The notes under the pieces are model-generated. The model saw nothing but the letters and a program-made list of their open reading frames with translations. It did no database searches and was not told where the DNA came from. Below, piece after piece: positions 16,522-22,824 of a stretch of DNA of 33,890 bases. A program made the translations under genes and the position numbers. Numbering within the stretch: the stretch's first letter is position 1; every line of letters starts with the position of its first letter. Source of the DNA: a virus. Location of the stretch: positions 1 to 33,890 of the IMG/VR virus record IMGVR_UViG_3300025889_000474. One strand, given 5' to 3'.

Positions 16522-18060
16522 TTAAAATTGCTCCGTCACAGTTGTTGGAATGTCGAGGTCATCTTCATCATCAAAGAACTCTGGTGCTGGAACTGACCAC
16601 ACTTTAACGGGTTTGGATTTAATGCGAAATGTCTTTCGATCTCCGCCCACCTCTCGAAGCCAGCTCCATATCTGATGTTGCGACGGATACCGGAAACGTC
16701 GAGCGTCAAGATAAATAAACAAATCCTCTGATCGAAAGTAAACCTTTGACTCGTCTGGGTCATGCCAAGGCTTGGCGTTCATGATCTCGTCTCGATGTCG
16801 AGCCTGAACCTTTCCGGTCAAGAACGTATCGAGCATCTTGGCAAATTGTCCTTGTGGAGATGCGTCATCGGGATCTTGAATTACCTCAACTGAATTGAGT
16901 AGCTCGTTGATCCGTTGCTCCCAGCGTTGCGCTGGCATTGTGCTCGGACACTTATTTAGTTTCTCGACACAAATCTTTTGGAGCTGACGCTGGTCGAGGA
17001 GCTGCTGAGTAGATACTTCAATCCTCTCCCCTTGGATTTCGATGTACCACCTTACCGAACTTCGGTTCTCGGTTTCGTACTTCGTGATTGCATCAATCTC
17101 AATTGCAGCTCCTCCACCAATTCTTCCAATTCCAAACTCACGCTTCATACACTTAGACTTCTCGCAATAGTTACAGATCGGAGACTGTTTGCATGTGTAT
17201 GCGTAATCTTTTTTACTGACTGACTTAACCAGTGCGTTTACTTCGCCAGATGGTAATGGCGTAGATAAATGCTCGTAATTAAATCGCATCAAATCTTCTT
17301 GCCAATCGTCAGGGTTCTTCTTGCGAAAGTACACGCCGACATTGAACAAAGAAATGTTTCGACCGCCCTCGGTAAATCCCATCGTCATAATGTGCTGAAG
17401 GCATGGTGGCCCATCAGCAAATAGATTGGTTAACTCTGGCTCATACCCTTGTAGGTTTTCCCAGCTAATTGTTTTCTTTTCTGCGAGTTCAACGAACTCT
17501 GCGAACGATAGCTTTTTGCCTTTGTGAATTGCATAACGCTCAGTGTTGTCTCCATCCCAATAACACAAGTTGATCCAGTTGCCTCGGTCTCGCTCATTTG
17601 CTCGGGAGATTTGTTTGGGGAATATCTCTGCCCCACCGTAACCTAGCGTCGCTGCGAATTCGTTTAGCTTTGCGACAATGTCTATAGCTGCGACCGCTGG
17701 TTCACAGAACAAATACAAATGTGCGCCACCACTTTTAGATCGGCACAATATCAATGGTGTCTTGCGTATCTTCTTCTCGAGCGAATCGAGAGTCTCGTTT
17801 AACTTCACCTCGCCTCGGATATCGATGTCGATCACGCCGAAGTTACAAGAGTTGTCATCTCTGAGCATGATGATGCCGAGAATGTAATCGCCCCCTGAGA
17901 TGTGTTGCTCGAAATGATGAAGTGTTGCTGGTTCTGAAATCGTTAATGCTCTTCCTGACATCTTGCCATCGGCTTCACGTTTCTTAACTCTGTATTGTCC
18001 GTGCGCTGACGAGTAGCCACGAAACAATTTCATGAAGCGTTTAACGAGTGCTTCTTCCAT
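16522..18060 (-). CDS. Archaeo-eukaryotic-type primase (AEP), 512 aa
   Basis: AEP-superfamily primase-polymerase. Motif I is NFGVIDIDI (D78, D80), motif II SKSGGAHLYLF (H114), and further elements are EIFPKQ near 145-150 and GNWINLCYW near 160-168. A Cys cluster, C290, C296, C299 and C304 (within KQSPICNYCEKSKCMKREFG), with C220 upstream, could bind zinc or an Fe-S centre as in PriL-like domains. It resembles the primase domain also used in TOTE-type conflict systems. The C-terminal ~180 residues have no recognised catalytic motif. It probably primes DNA synthesis for the DnaE-type polymerase. The ATG follows AGAAAGGAACGGTTCCTG, itself preceded by a UUCG hairpin. Confidence 0.85.
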   Translation of the reverse strand: MEEALVKRFMKLFRGYSSAHGQYRVKKREADGKMSGRALTISEPATLHHFEQHISGGDYILGIIMLRDDNSCNFGVIDIDIRGEVKLNETLDSLEKKIRKTPLILCRSKSGGAHLYLFCEPAVAAIDIVAKLNEFAATLGYGGAEIFPKQISRANERDRGNWINLCYWDGDNTERYAIHKGKKLSFAEFVELAEKKTISWENLQGYEPELTNLFADGPPCLQHIMTMGFTEGGRNISLFNVGVYFRKKNPDDWQEDLMRFNYEHLSTPLPSGEVNALVKSVSKKDYAYTCKQSPICNYCEKSKCMKREFGIGRIGGGAAIEIDAITKYETENRSSVRWYIEIQGERIEVSTQQLLDQRQLQKICVEKLNKCPSTMPAQRWEQRINELLNSVEVIQDPDDASPQGQFAKMLDTFLTGKVQARHRDEIMNAKPWHDPDESKVYFRSEDLFIYLDARRFRYPSQHQIWSWLREVGGDRKTFRIKSKPVKVWSVPAPEFFDDEDDLDIPTTVTEQF

Positions 18061-18087
18061 CAGGAACCGTTCCTTTCTAAATATGCA

Positions 18088-18105
18088 GGAGGGCCGAAGC
18101 CCTCC
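18088..18105 (-). promoter_or_regulatory. UUCG-tetraloop intercistronic hairpin before the primase
   Basis: On the minus strand GGAGGGC-TTCG-GCCCTCC is a perfect 7-bp stem with a C(UUCG)G loop. It lies between the secreted-protein gene and the primase gene. It is followed by AGAAAGGAAC, the primase ribosome-binding region. There is no U-tract, so a terminator is unlikely. It is the longest member of the hairpin set. Confidence 0.75.
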
Positions 18106-18115
18106 CGTTGATTAC

Positions 18116-18304
18116 TTAAATGTTATATGGGCAATAGCTTGCGAAAACATAACGCTGGACATACTTGCACTGCGTGTCCATACAATACGTTCCGACATAT
18201 CTGTACCCATCCGCTGTCATGACCCCGTCGCATTTCAATAATCGTCCTGCAAGCGCGGTCAACGGCAACGCAATCAGCAAAGCTGCTATGACTTTCTTTA
18301 CCAT
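18116..18304 (-). CDS. Small exported Cys-containing protein, 62 aa
   Basis: Residues 1-20 (MVKKVIAALLIALPLTALAG) form a typical Sec signal peptide: basic start, hydrophobic core and an ALA-G cleavage site. The ~42-residue mature part has four cysteines (C25, C41, C46, C58), which could form two disulfides in the periplasm. Strong GGAGG before the ATG. No lipobox Cys at the cleavage point. An exported protein inside a replication operon is unexpected; a role in superinfection exclusion or envelope modification is speculation. Confidence 0.7.
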   Translation of the reverse strand: MVKKVIAALLIALPLTALAGRLLKCDGVMTADGYRYVGTYCMDTQCKYVQRYVFASYCPYNI

Positions 18305-18313
18305 GTTGTCCTC

Positions 18314-19102
18314 CTAAAAAGTTTCGCCGTCTGTGTCTTGGGAAACTTTTACTTCCCCTGCTTTTATTTGTTCTCTGAACGCTCGAGCTGCGAGGTAAAT
18401 CTCTTTGCCGTTCGGCAAGTTCTGAATGATTCCTCCGCTTTGTGCGTCGTACAACATTTTGATCGACCACCCAAACCACGAACCCTGATCGTTTTCTTCT
18501 GGGACTGTGGAGAGTAAGTATGCGGTCCAGAAACTTGCAGCTGGTACTCGCTGACCATTCACGTCGATTTGTAATCGTGTCATCATCGCGTTCCACTGTC
18601 GAGCCTTTTTACTCTGACTCTTTGACATGCTGATCGATGCGGATGTGAAAGAACCATCTTCTCCGACCACGAACACATAAAACTCTGATGTTGGAACGAT
18701 CTCGTTTCCTTCAGCGGTCAGATACTCACCGCGTGATCCTCGAGTTAAACCTTCGAGGCAAGAGCTGTCCGGACCATGATCCGCAACAAATCCTCCACGA
18801 TCCGCTTTCCACTCGAGATGTGCTTTACGGAAACTAATTGGCACGACGATCAAACCTGTTGCGCCATCGTGAACGCTGTTCGCTACGTTGTCGAAGATCG
18901 AGCCTTGCTCGGCTCCCTCGATGTATGCGCCGTCACGTTTGTTGACTTGGGGACTCAACGCTTGAAGGATGCTCAGTCTCGGGATGATCAAATCGTCACG
19001 AGTGACGTTTTCTAGACCAGCCCCTGCATCGGCTAAAAGAATCGACTCATCGAACACCGCAACTTCGGTGTTTTGTTTCTTTGCTACTTCGTTTTTTGCC
19101 AT
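18314..19102 (-). CDS. Conserved phage protein, possible ssDNA-binding role, 262 aa
   Basis: A 262-residue protein with features I associate with a widespread phage replication-module family: PRLSILQALSPQVN, GAYIEGAEQGSIFDNV, GLIVVPISFRKAHLEWK, then KSQSKKARQWNAMMTRL and STVPEENDQGSWFGW. Relatives are usually unnamed; an ssDNA-binding role has been guessed from context and is not shown here. Start at ATG 19102 is chosen for GGAG 8 nt upstream, and it lies 4 bp past the previous stop. Placement directly before the secreted protein and primase fits a role in replication. Confidence 0.6.
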   Translation of the reverse strand: MAKNEVAKKQNTEVAVFDESILLADAGAGLENVTRDDLIIPRLSILQALSPQVNKRDGAYIEGAEQGSIFDNVANSVHDGATGLIVVPISFRKAHLEWKADRGGFVADHGPDSSCLEGLTRGSRGEYLTAEGNEIVPTSEFYVFVVGEDGSFTSASISMSKSQSKKARQWNAMMTRLQIDVNGQRVPAASFWTAYLLSTVPEENDQGSWFGWSIKMLYDAQSGGIIQNLPNGKEIYLAARAFREQIKAGEVKVSQDTDGETF

Positions 19103-19106
19103 GATG

Positions 19107-19700
19107 TTATCTCCTAATGTTGGCACGACGACCTGTGTAGATGCGGAATAAATCCATTGGAACTTCCTTTCCGTCACTGAGCCTTTCCCTCATGAAGCTA
19201 TTTAAGGTCTGGGGATGAACGGATGTTGCACGTTTGTAGTTGAGATGTTGATCCCGTAACGACTCCGTAAAGGCCGTCGCTATCGCGTCTTCGTCTCGCC
19301 CAAATTGGACCTCAACAGAGCTTTTGATCAGGTCTGCGCCACCATTGGCGCGAAGCCAGTCAAAGCACTGGGCTTGCAGAACGAGCAACTCGGCTCGCAC
19401 ACTTTCCTCTTTTTGACGCTCAATCGAGCTTGAGGAAGGGATGCTTGCTTGGATCACATCCTTCACTTCTACCTTCGAGCCATCGTTCAGCTCAAAGCTC
19501 CGGATGTTGAGTTCCTGCATCAGATCGGGTAGATCGTGTTCCGCCAACATTTTGAGTTCCTGCTTCTTTTGCTTAATGGTCTCTTCGAGTTGCAGGATCT
19601 CAGCCTCGAGATCATTCATTCGTTGAGCCATGTCAGCCACTGCACCAAGTTCTTGTGACGCTGGTGCTACGTCCATGAGCAGATCAATATCGGTTGACAT
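19107..19700 (-). CDS. Conserved phage protein with coiled coil, 197 aa
   Basis: Residues about 25-60 (QRMNDLEAEILQLEETIKQK and on) form a coiled coil. It is followed by a stretch typical of a phage replication-module family of unknown function: DLPDLMQELNIRSFELNDGS, then VHPQTLNSFMRERL near residue 160 and PMDLFRIYTGRRANI at the end. ATG follows TAAGAAAGGAACAGTAA, the extended ribosome-binding motif. Its constant partnership with the next gene (possible ssDNA binder) suggests a joint role in DNA metabolism, which remains inference. Confidence 0.6.
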   Translation of the reverse strand: MSTDIDLLMDVAPASQELGAVADMAQRMNDLEAEILQLEETIKQKKQELKMLAEHDLPDLMQELNIRSFELNDGSKVEVKDVIQASIPSSSSIERQKEESVRAELLVLQAQCFDWLRANGGADLIKSSVEVQFGRDEDAIATAFTESLRDQHLNYKRATSVHPQTLNSFMRERLSDGKEVPMDLFRIYTGRRANIRR

Positions 19701-20066
19701 TTACTGTTCCTTTCTTAATTCGAGAGCAACGGGCATGTACCACCCTTTGCGCCTGTCACGCTCGCCTTCTTCTAGATTGCGCTCCCATCGGAGCACCCTG
19801 ACTGTGGAGGCTCGCTCGCTGGCGATCATACAAACGATCATGACGGCGATTGGGTCTCCACCTCCGGGCCAGAGGATATAATCATCCGGCCCAAAGTCTT
19901 TCATCACCCTACGAGCCTTCTGGATGCTCGGGATAGGTAAAAATTGCGGTCGGTCGTTTTCCTCGAATATGACCTCAAGGGTTCCGTACCGAGCAGCGTC
20001 GCTTAAATCTGGGGTCCAGCCGAACTTATTACGGGTCGGGCGGTTTACCACATATACCTTTGGCAC
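19701..20066 (-). CDS. First gene of the leftward operon, hypothetical, 121 aa (GTG start)
   Basis: A 121-residue protein (PKVYVVNRPTRNKFGWTPD after the start) with no named domain. Its N-terminal pattern, with KARRVMKDFGPDDYILWPGG in the middle, is like small conserved phage proteins at the head of early operons. The start is GTG at 20066 with AGAAAGGACAG just upstream. As the first gene after the divergent region, it should be expressed earliest among the leftward genes. Confidence 0.6.
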   Translation of the reverse strand: MPKVYVVNRPTRNKFGWTPDLSDAARYGTLEVIFEENDRPQFLPIPSIQKARRVMKDFGPDDYILWPGGGDPIAVMIVCMIASERASTVRVLRWERNLEEGERDRRKGWYMPVALELRKEQ

Positions 20067-20197
20067 TTTCTGTCCTTTCTAACTTTCTCGTGATTTTCGC
20101 TAGTATGAACGACATCGGGAGGGATTGGAAGCGTTAGTTTTTATATATAAGAAAAATATTTTGAGAAAAAAATTTTGTGTTCAAAATTTGCGAAAAT

Positions 20198-20301
20198 GCG
20201 GTAACAGCGGTAACGCATGATCATTTGTTTAATAAAAACAATAAGTTACGAGTGTTACCTAGAAACTACTTTAACGGTAACGTATACCGGACTTTGGTTA
20301 C
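20198..20301. repeat. Iteron-like GTAAC/GTTAC repeat array
   Basis: Six copies of GTAAC or its complement GTTAC lie within about 100 bp: GTAAC at 20201 and 20210, GTTAC at 20245 and 20254, GTAAC at 20277 and GTTAC at 20297. The first pair is a direct repeat GCGGTAAC with 9-bp period. The second pair also has 9-bp period but opposite orientation. This suggests two facing dimer sites for a sequence-specific DNA-binding protein. Spacing and orientation are directly visible; the binder is unknown. Confidence 0.65.
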
Positions 20302-20332
20302 ATTTATTTATTGACCAGAGAACGCAAAAGTG

Positions 20333-20361
20333 TTGACTCGAAATGTTAAAAAATAGATAAT
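20333..20361 (+). promoter_or_regulatory. Near-consensus sigma-70 promoter for rightward early genes
   Basis: TTGACT at 20333-20338 and GATAAT at 20356-20361 are separated by exactly 17 bp. Five of six bases match consensus in each box. Transcription would start near 20368, giving a leader of about 40 nt to the ATG at 20408. It points right, into the early block 20408-22092, and implies use of host RNA polymerase. Confidence 0.75.
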
Positions 20362-20407
20362 TACTAAATCGGGAGACCAAATCCCAATAACTGAGAAAGG
20401 AAGAAAA

Positions 20408-21259
20408 ATGTTTATCGAAAGAAACTGGAAAGAAATCGTTGATCGGCAAGGCACTGCTTACATTTCAACTGGTGACCTTAATGGTTTCTACACATTAAAA
20501 GTTTACACGCTCACTATCTTTGATGATGGTTCAGCTGAGACTAAAGATCATTACATCAAGAACCTTTCAATAGACCCTAAAAAAGCTGACCAGATGCTTA
20601 AAGAGTACGCTCAGATTCATGGATGTGATATCGGTGCTGGTGCTGATTTTAAACTTGATGAACATAACAAGTGGTCTTTCTTTAGCAGTGTCACGATAGA
20701 CTCAATTAAAAAAGATCGAGTGTTTCGGTTTGGTAAATACTCAGGACAATCATTTGATGCAATCATAAAAAATGATTTGCGCTACATGCAGTGGTTGGCT
20801 TTTGATGAGGATTTCCCTGATCTAACAAAAAGACAATCTATTTTCAGATTGACCATTGCTGCAATTCAACAGCTTGTTGAAGAAGGTTCCATTTCTATCC
20901 CAGAAAAAGTTGAAGTTGTCGAAGAGCCAGTTGTTGAGAAAAAGACTTCAGAGTTCGTCGGCACAGTTGGCGAGAAGATCGAGCTTGATCTAGAGGTTGT
21001 TTACCGCACTTTTGTTAACAACAGGTTTGGTGGCTCTACATTGTTAATCATGGTCGATAAAGATGACAATGTGTTCAAAACATTTACCAATGCAAGCTGG
21101 TTATACGAGCCAATAACTGATGTTAATGAAGGACTGGTTAAAAGAGTTGTTAAAGGTGACAAGATCAAGATTGCTGGGCTTGTAGCCAAACACGAGACTT
21201 ATAACGAAGAAAAATCAACTTTGTTAAAAAGACCCAAATTAATAGAAATACTTGTATAA
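20408..21259 (+). CDS. Early protein with DUF3820-like and OB-fold-like parts, 283 aa
   Basis: The first rightward early gene. Residues about 105-140 (RFGKYSGQSFDAIIKNDLRY and on) resemble the small DUF3820-type module (FGKYKG...YLxWL) seen beside exonucleases. The C-terminal ~100 residues (SEFVGTVGEKIELDLEVV, later AKHETYNEEKSTLLKRPK) look like an OB-fold repeat found in several phage and plasmid proteins that handle nucleic acid. The N-terminal ~100 residues are unassigned. Driven by the promoter at 20333-20361. The ATG follows AACTGAGAAAGGAAGAAAA. Nucleic-acid binding is a reasonable inference; no catalytic residues were recognised. Confidence 0.6.
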   Translation: MFIERNWKEIVDRQGTAYISTGDLNGFYTLKVYTLTIFDDGSAETKDHYIKNLSIDPKKADQMLKEYAQIHGCDIGAGADFKLDEHNKWSFFSSVTIDSIKKDRVFRFGKYSGQSFDAIIKNDLRYMQWLAFDEDFPDLTKRQSIFRLTIAAIQQLVEEGSISIPEKVEVVEEPVVEKKTSEFVGTVGEKIELDLEVVYRTFVNNRFGGSTLLIMVDKDDNVFKTFTNASWLYEPITDVNEGLVKRVVKGDKIKIAGLVAKHETYNEEKSTLLKRPKLIEILV

Positions 21260-21269
21260 TTCATCACAT

Positions 21270-21299
21270 GGGTCTTCGGACCCTTAACTGAGAAAGGAA
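21270..21299 (+). promoter_or_regulatory. UUCG-tetraloop hairpin plus extended RBS
   Basis: GGGTC-TTCG-GACCC at 21270-21283 is a 5-bp stem with C(UUCG)G loop, followed by AACTGAGAAAGGAA at 21286-21299. The same 14-mer occurs at 20389-20402 before the preceding gene, and 13 nt of it (CTGAGAAAGGAAA) recur before the leftward gene at 9223. This is part of a repeated leader unit. Confidence 0.75.
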
Positions 21300-21304
21300 A
21301 ATTT

Positions 21305-21628
21305 ATGAAAAAATTTTGTAATCAGCACCTTTATACAGATATTGAGCCATTTGAAGTGATCCGAGTCATTTCGGAAAAGACCATTGAGATCCGTAAAATG
21401 AAGTGCGTAGAGCTGGATTGGGGCAAGCATTTTATCCCCGGTGGCTTTGCTTTCCACGTTCCTGATCAACAAAATCAAAAGTGGATTATCACTTCTGATG
21501 AGACACAGCCAGTAGTTAGAGCAAGACTAAATAAGCCAAAAGGCTATAAGCATGGTTTCTGGAGAAGTGACTACGGTCGGCACTACCTAGCCGATGAGCC
21601 AATTAAATTCTACGACTACAACTTTTAA
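21305..21628 (+). CDS. Conserved phage protein of unknown function, 107 aa
   Basis: A 107-residue protein ending in PIKFYDYNF, with HLYTDIEPFEVIRVISEKTI near the start, FIPGGFAFHV in the middle and QNQKWIITSD after it. This pattern is familiar from small phage proteins found widely, for which no function is known to me. The ATG lies 5 nt after the extended AGAAAGGAAAA site. It sits between two UUCG hairpins in the early block. Confidence 0.7.
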   Translation: MKKFCNQHLYTDIEPFEVIRVISEKTIEIRKMKCVELDWGKHFIPGGFAFHVPDQQNQKWIITSDETQPVVRARLNKPKGYKHGFWRSDYGRHYLADEPIKFYDYNF

Positions 21629-21632
21629 TAAA

Positions 21633-21648
21633 AGGGGCTTCGGCCCCT
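21633..21648 (+). promoter_or_regulatory. UUCG-tetraloop intercistronic hairpin
   Basis: AGGGGC-TTCG-GCCCCT forms a perfect 6-bp stem with the C(UUCG)G loop. It starts 5 bp after the previous stop and is followed by CGAGGAGAAG, the ribosome-binding region of the 75-aa gene. The three bases TCT follow rather than a U-run, so it is not a standard terminator. Confidence 0.75.
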
Positions 21649-21665
21649 CTTTCGAGGAGAAGAAA

Positions 21666-21893
21666 ATGGAAACCACATTTAAAGAAAAGCAGGACTTCAA
21701 TCGAGCGCTTGAGATTTCCTTGGATGTTGATAAGCGCGTTAGAGTCGTTGAATGGTTGTTGACTGGTGGCAGCGGTCATTTCGCCAAGGGTCTTGGGGAA
21801 GCTCTTCGTCACGCAGACTCCAACAACATAAACAAGATTGCCAAGACATGGCCATGGATCATCCTGAAAGCCTACGACCTTTCAATCAGATAA
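21666..21893 (+). CDS. Small conserved-type early phage protein, 75 aa
   Basis: A 75-residue protein with the pattern VEWLLTGGSGHFAKGLGEAL, then HADSNNINKIAKTWPWI. This resembles a small phage family (helix, Gly-Ser turn, 'ADxxN' motif) without known function. Start at ATG 21666 is chosen for GAGGAGAAG upstream; a longer frame from 21594 would run through the hairpin and is unlikely. Flanked by UUCG hairpins on both sides. Confidence 0.65.
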   Translation: METTFKEKQDFNRALEISLDVDKRVRVVEWLLTGGSGHFAKGLGEALRHADSNNINKIAKTWPWIILKAYDLSIR

Positions 21894-21897
21894 CTTA

Positions 21898-21913
21898 GGG
21901 GGCTTCGGACCCT
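21898..21913 (+). promoter_or_regulatory. Imperfect UUCG-type intercistronic hairpin
   Basis: GGGGGC-TTCG-GACCCT (21898-21913) keeps the C(UUCG)G loop and three G-C pairs but has one G/A mismatch next to the closing pair. It occupies the same place as the other members, just after a stop and before a GGAG ribosome-binding site (of the 53-aa gene). The mismatch makes it the weakest of the set. Confidence 0.55.
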
Positions 21914-21930
21914 CTTTAATGGAGAATAAA

Positions 21931-22092
21931 ATGGATAAAAGCAATTGGACACTACGTTATAACAGAACCGCTCGGGATATTTACGGCAAGAGCCTAACCA
22001 GATCAGACTTCGGTGAGCACAAAGATGAGCGCATTGTGGAGTTGTTTATCTGGTGCATGATCGGGATCTTTCTTGGAGCTTTGATTTTTTAA
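21931..22092 (+). CDS. Small protein with C-terminal membrane helix, 53 aa
   Basis: A 53-residue protein, MDKSNWTLRYNRTARD at the start and a single hydrophobic C-terminal segment (LFIWCMIGIFLGALIF) that should span the membrane with a short N-terminal cytoplasmic domain. ATG follows GGAGAATAAA. It is the last gene before the terminator near 22152. No recognised family; a tail-anchored early protein acting on the host membrane is possible. Confidence 0.7.
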   Translation: MDKSNWTLRYNRTARDIYGKSLTRSDFGEHKDERIVELFIWCMIGIFLGALIF

Positions 22093-22115
22093 AAAAGAGG
22101 CGCATAATTCGAGGC

Positions 22116-22132
22116 GAGAATTTCTCATTCTC
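22116..22132 (+). repeat. Short inverted repeat upstream of terS
   Basis: GAGAAT-TTCTC-ATTCTC makes a 6-bp stem with a 5-nt loop in the 156-bp gap before terS. The gap (22093-22248) otherwise holds the terminator near 22152 and no clear promoter. Because it adjoins terS, a packaging-site role is conceivable but not supported by any sequence known to me. Confidence 0.35.
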
Positions 22133-22151
22133 TCCTCCCCTAGAAGGTATT

Positions 22152-22182
22152 GGGCTACTGAAACTGGTAGCCCTTTTCTTTT
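22152..22182 (+). terminator. Rho-independent terminator after the early block
   Basis: GGGCTAC (22152-22158) pairs perfectly with GTAGCCC (22167-22173) across an 8-nt loop, and TTTTCTTTT follows at once. It lies 59 bp after the last early gene and 66 bp before terS, separating early from late transcription. Confidence 0.85.
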
Positions 22183-22248
22183 GCCTCAAATTAATTCATA
22201 CTGCGGTCAATTAAATAGCGTTCATTGGCGTAAACAAAAGGATTTAAG

Positions 22249-22824
22249 GTGGAAGAACCAAATTCAGAAACCAAGAAAAAACGAGGGCGACCGCCAAAGC
22301 CTCGAGAAGAACAGATTATTGTCAAAAGACCAGTGAAAGCCGGGCCTCCGGTCAAGCCCGAAGATTGGAATGGTCGATTTAAATCGGTGGAGCCTATGTC
22401 TAATCAAAGAAGAGCAAGATCAAAGCCTTATAAATGGAATCATCCAGCCGTAATCAATTGGATCATGGGTCAGGCAGACCCCGTCGGCTTCCTCGCAGCT
22501 GTTATGCAAGGTAAAGAAATGTTTCCCGTTTACACGAAAGACTCACAAGGGCTGGCAACCAAGTCCGGTCATATTGCAGCTGATCCCGAACTTAGGGTCA
22601 TGGCAGCTCGAACCTTGTTGGGCAAGTGCATTCCAGACTTGAAAGCAGTCGAAGTTAAGGCTCAGATTGAAGAGCGGAAGGTTTTGGACATAAATAAGCT
22701 AACAGATAATGACCTCAATACAATTGAACGAGTTCTTGAACACGCTGTCATTGACGGAAGTTCGAGCGGAGAAGATGAGGAGGTCTCTGAAGGAATTTAC
22801 CAAGAACTCTTGGCAGACGATTGA
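22249..22824 (+). CDS. Putative small terminase subunit, 191 aa (GTG start)
   Basis: Immediately upstream of the large terminase and overlapping it. The basic N-terminus has an AT-hook-like KKKRGRPPKP (residues 9-18), suited to DNA binding. The middle has a helical region (NHPAVINWIMGQADPVGFLA, residues ~64-83) and AADPELRVMAARTLLGKCIP (~110-130). The C-terminal ~50 residues are acidic. Small terminases recognise the packaging site and present DNA to the large subunit. The identification rests mainly on position and layout. GTG 22249 is used, with AAGGA about 5 nt upstream. The first gene of the late block. Confidence 0.65.
   Translation: MEEPNSETKKKRGRPPKPREEQIIVKRPVKAGPPVKPEDWNGRFKSVEPMSNQRRARSKPYKWNHPAVINWIMGQADPVGFLAAVMQGKEMFPVYTKDSQGLATKSGHIAADPELRVMAARTLLGKCIPDLKAVEVKAQIEERKVLDINKLTDNDLNTIERVLEHAVIDGSSSGEDEEVSEGIYQELLADD

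Larger units (their letters stand above)
20067..20407. promoter_or_regulatory. Divergent control region between leftward and rightward operons
   Basis: A 341-bp gene-free stretch between divergent operons. It holds an AT-rich block at 20130-20190 with TATATATAA (a likely site for the leftward promoter, though no clean -35/-10 pair is seen), the GTAAC/GTTAC repeat array (20198-20301), an ATGCG/CGCAT inverted pair flanking the first two repeats, and a rightward promoter (20333-20361). A short GGGA...TCCC hairpin at 20371-20385 lies in the rightward leader. The combination of AT-rich DNA, repeats and divergent promoters fits an origin or operator region; neither is proven. Confidence 0.65.

Noticed and set aside
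16522-18060. AEP primase as part of a TOTE-type defence or conflict system
   Set aside because: The primase resembles the TOTE primase domain, but the neighbours are ordinary phage replication genes, and no fused TOTE helicase or nuclease is present.
18088-18105. UUCG hairpins as rho-independent terminators
   Set aside because: None is followed by a U-tract and each lies inside an operon right before a ribosome-binding site.
18123-18596. 157-codon minus-strand frame overlapping the ssDNA-binding candidate and the exported protein
   Set aside because: Overlaps two better-supported genes on the same strand and has Arg/Ser-rich, domain-free translation.
20198-20301. GTAAC array as a CRISPR
   Set aside because: Repeats are only 5-8 bp, spacing is 4-30 bp and orientation alternates; no cas genes nearby.
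22183-22248. Sigma-70 promoter for the late operon before terS
   Set aside because: No pair of boxes with 16-18 bp spacing and reasonable matches was found; late genes may use another signal or read-through.
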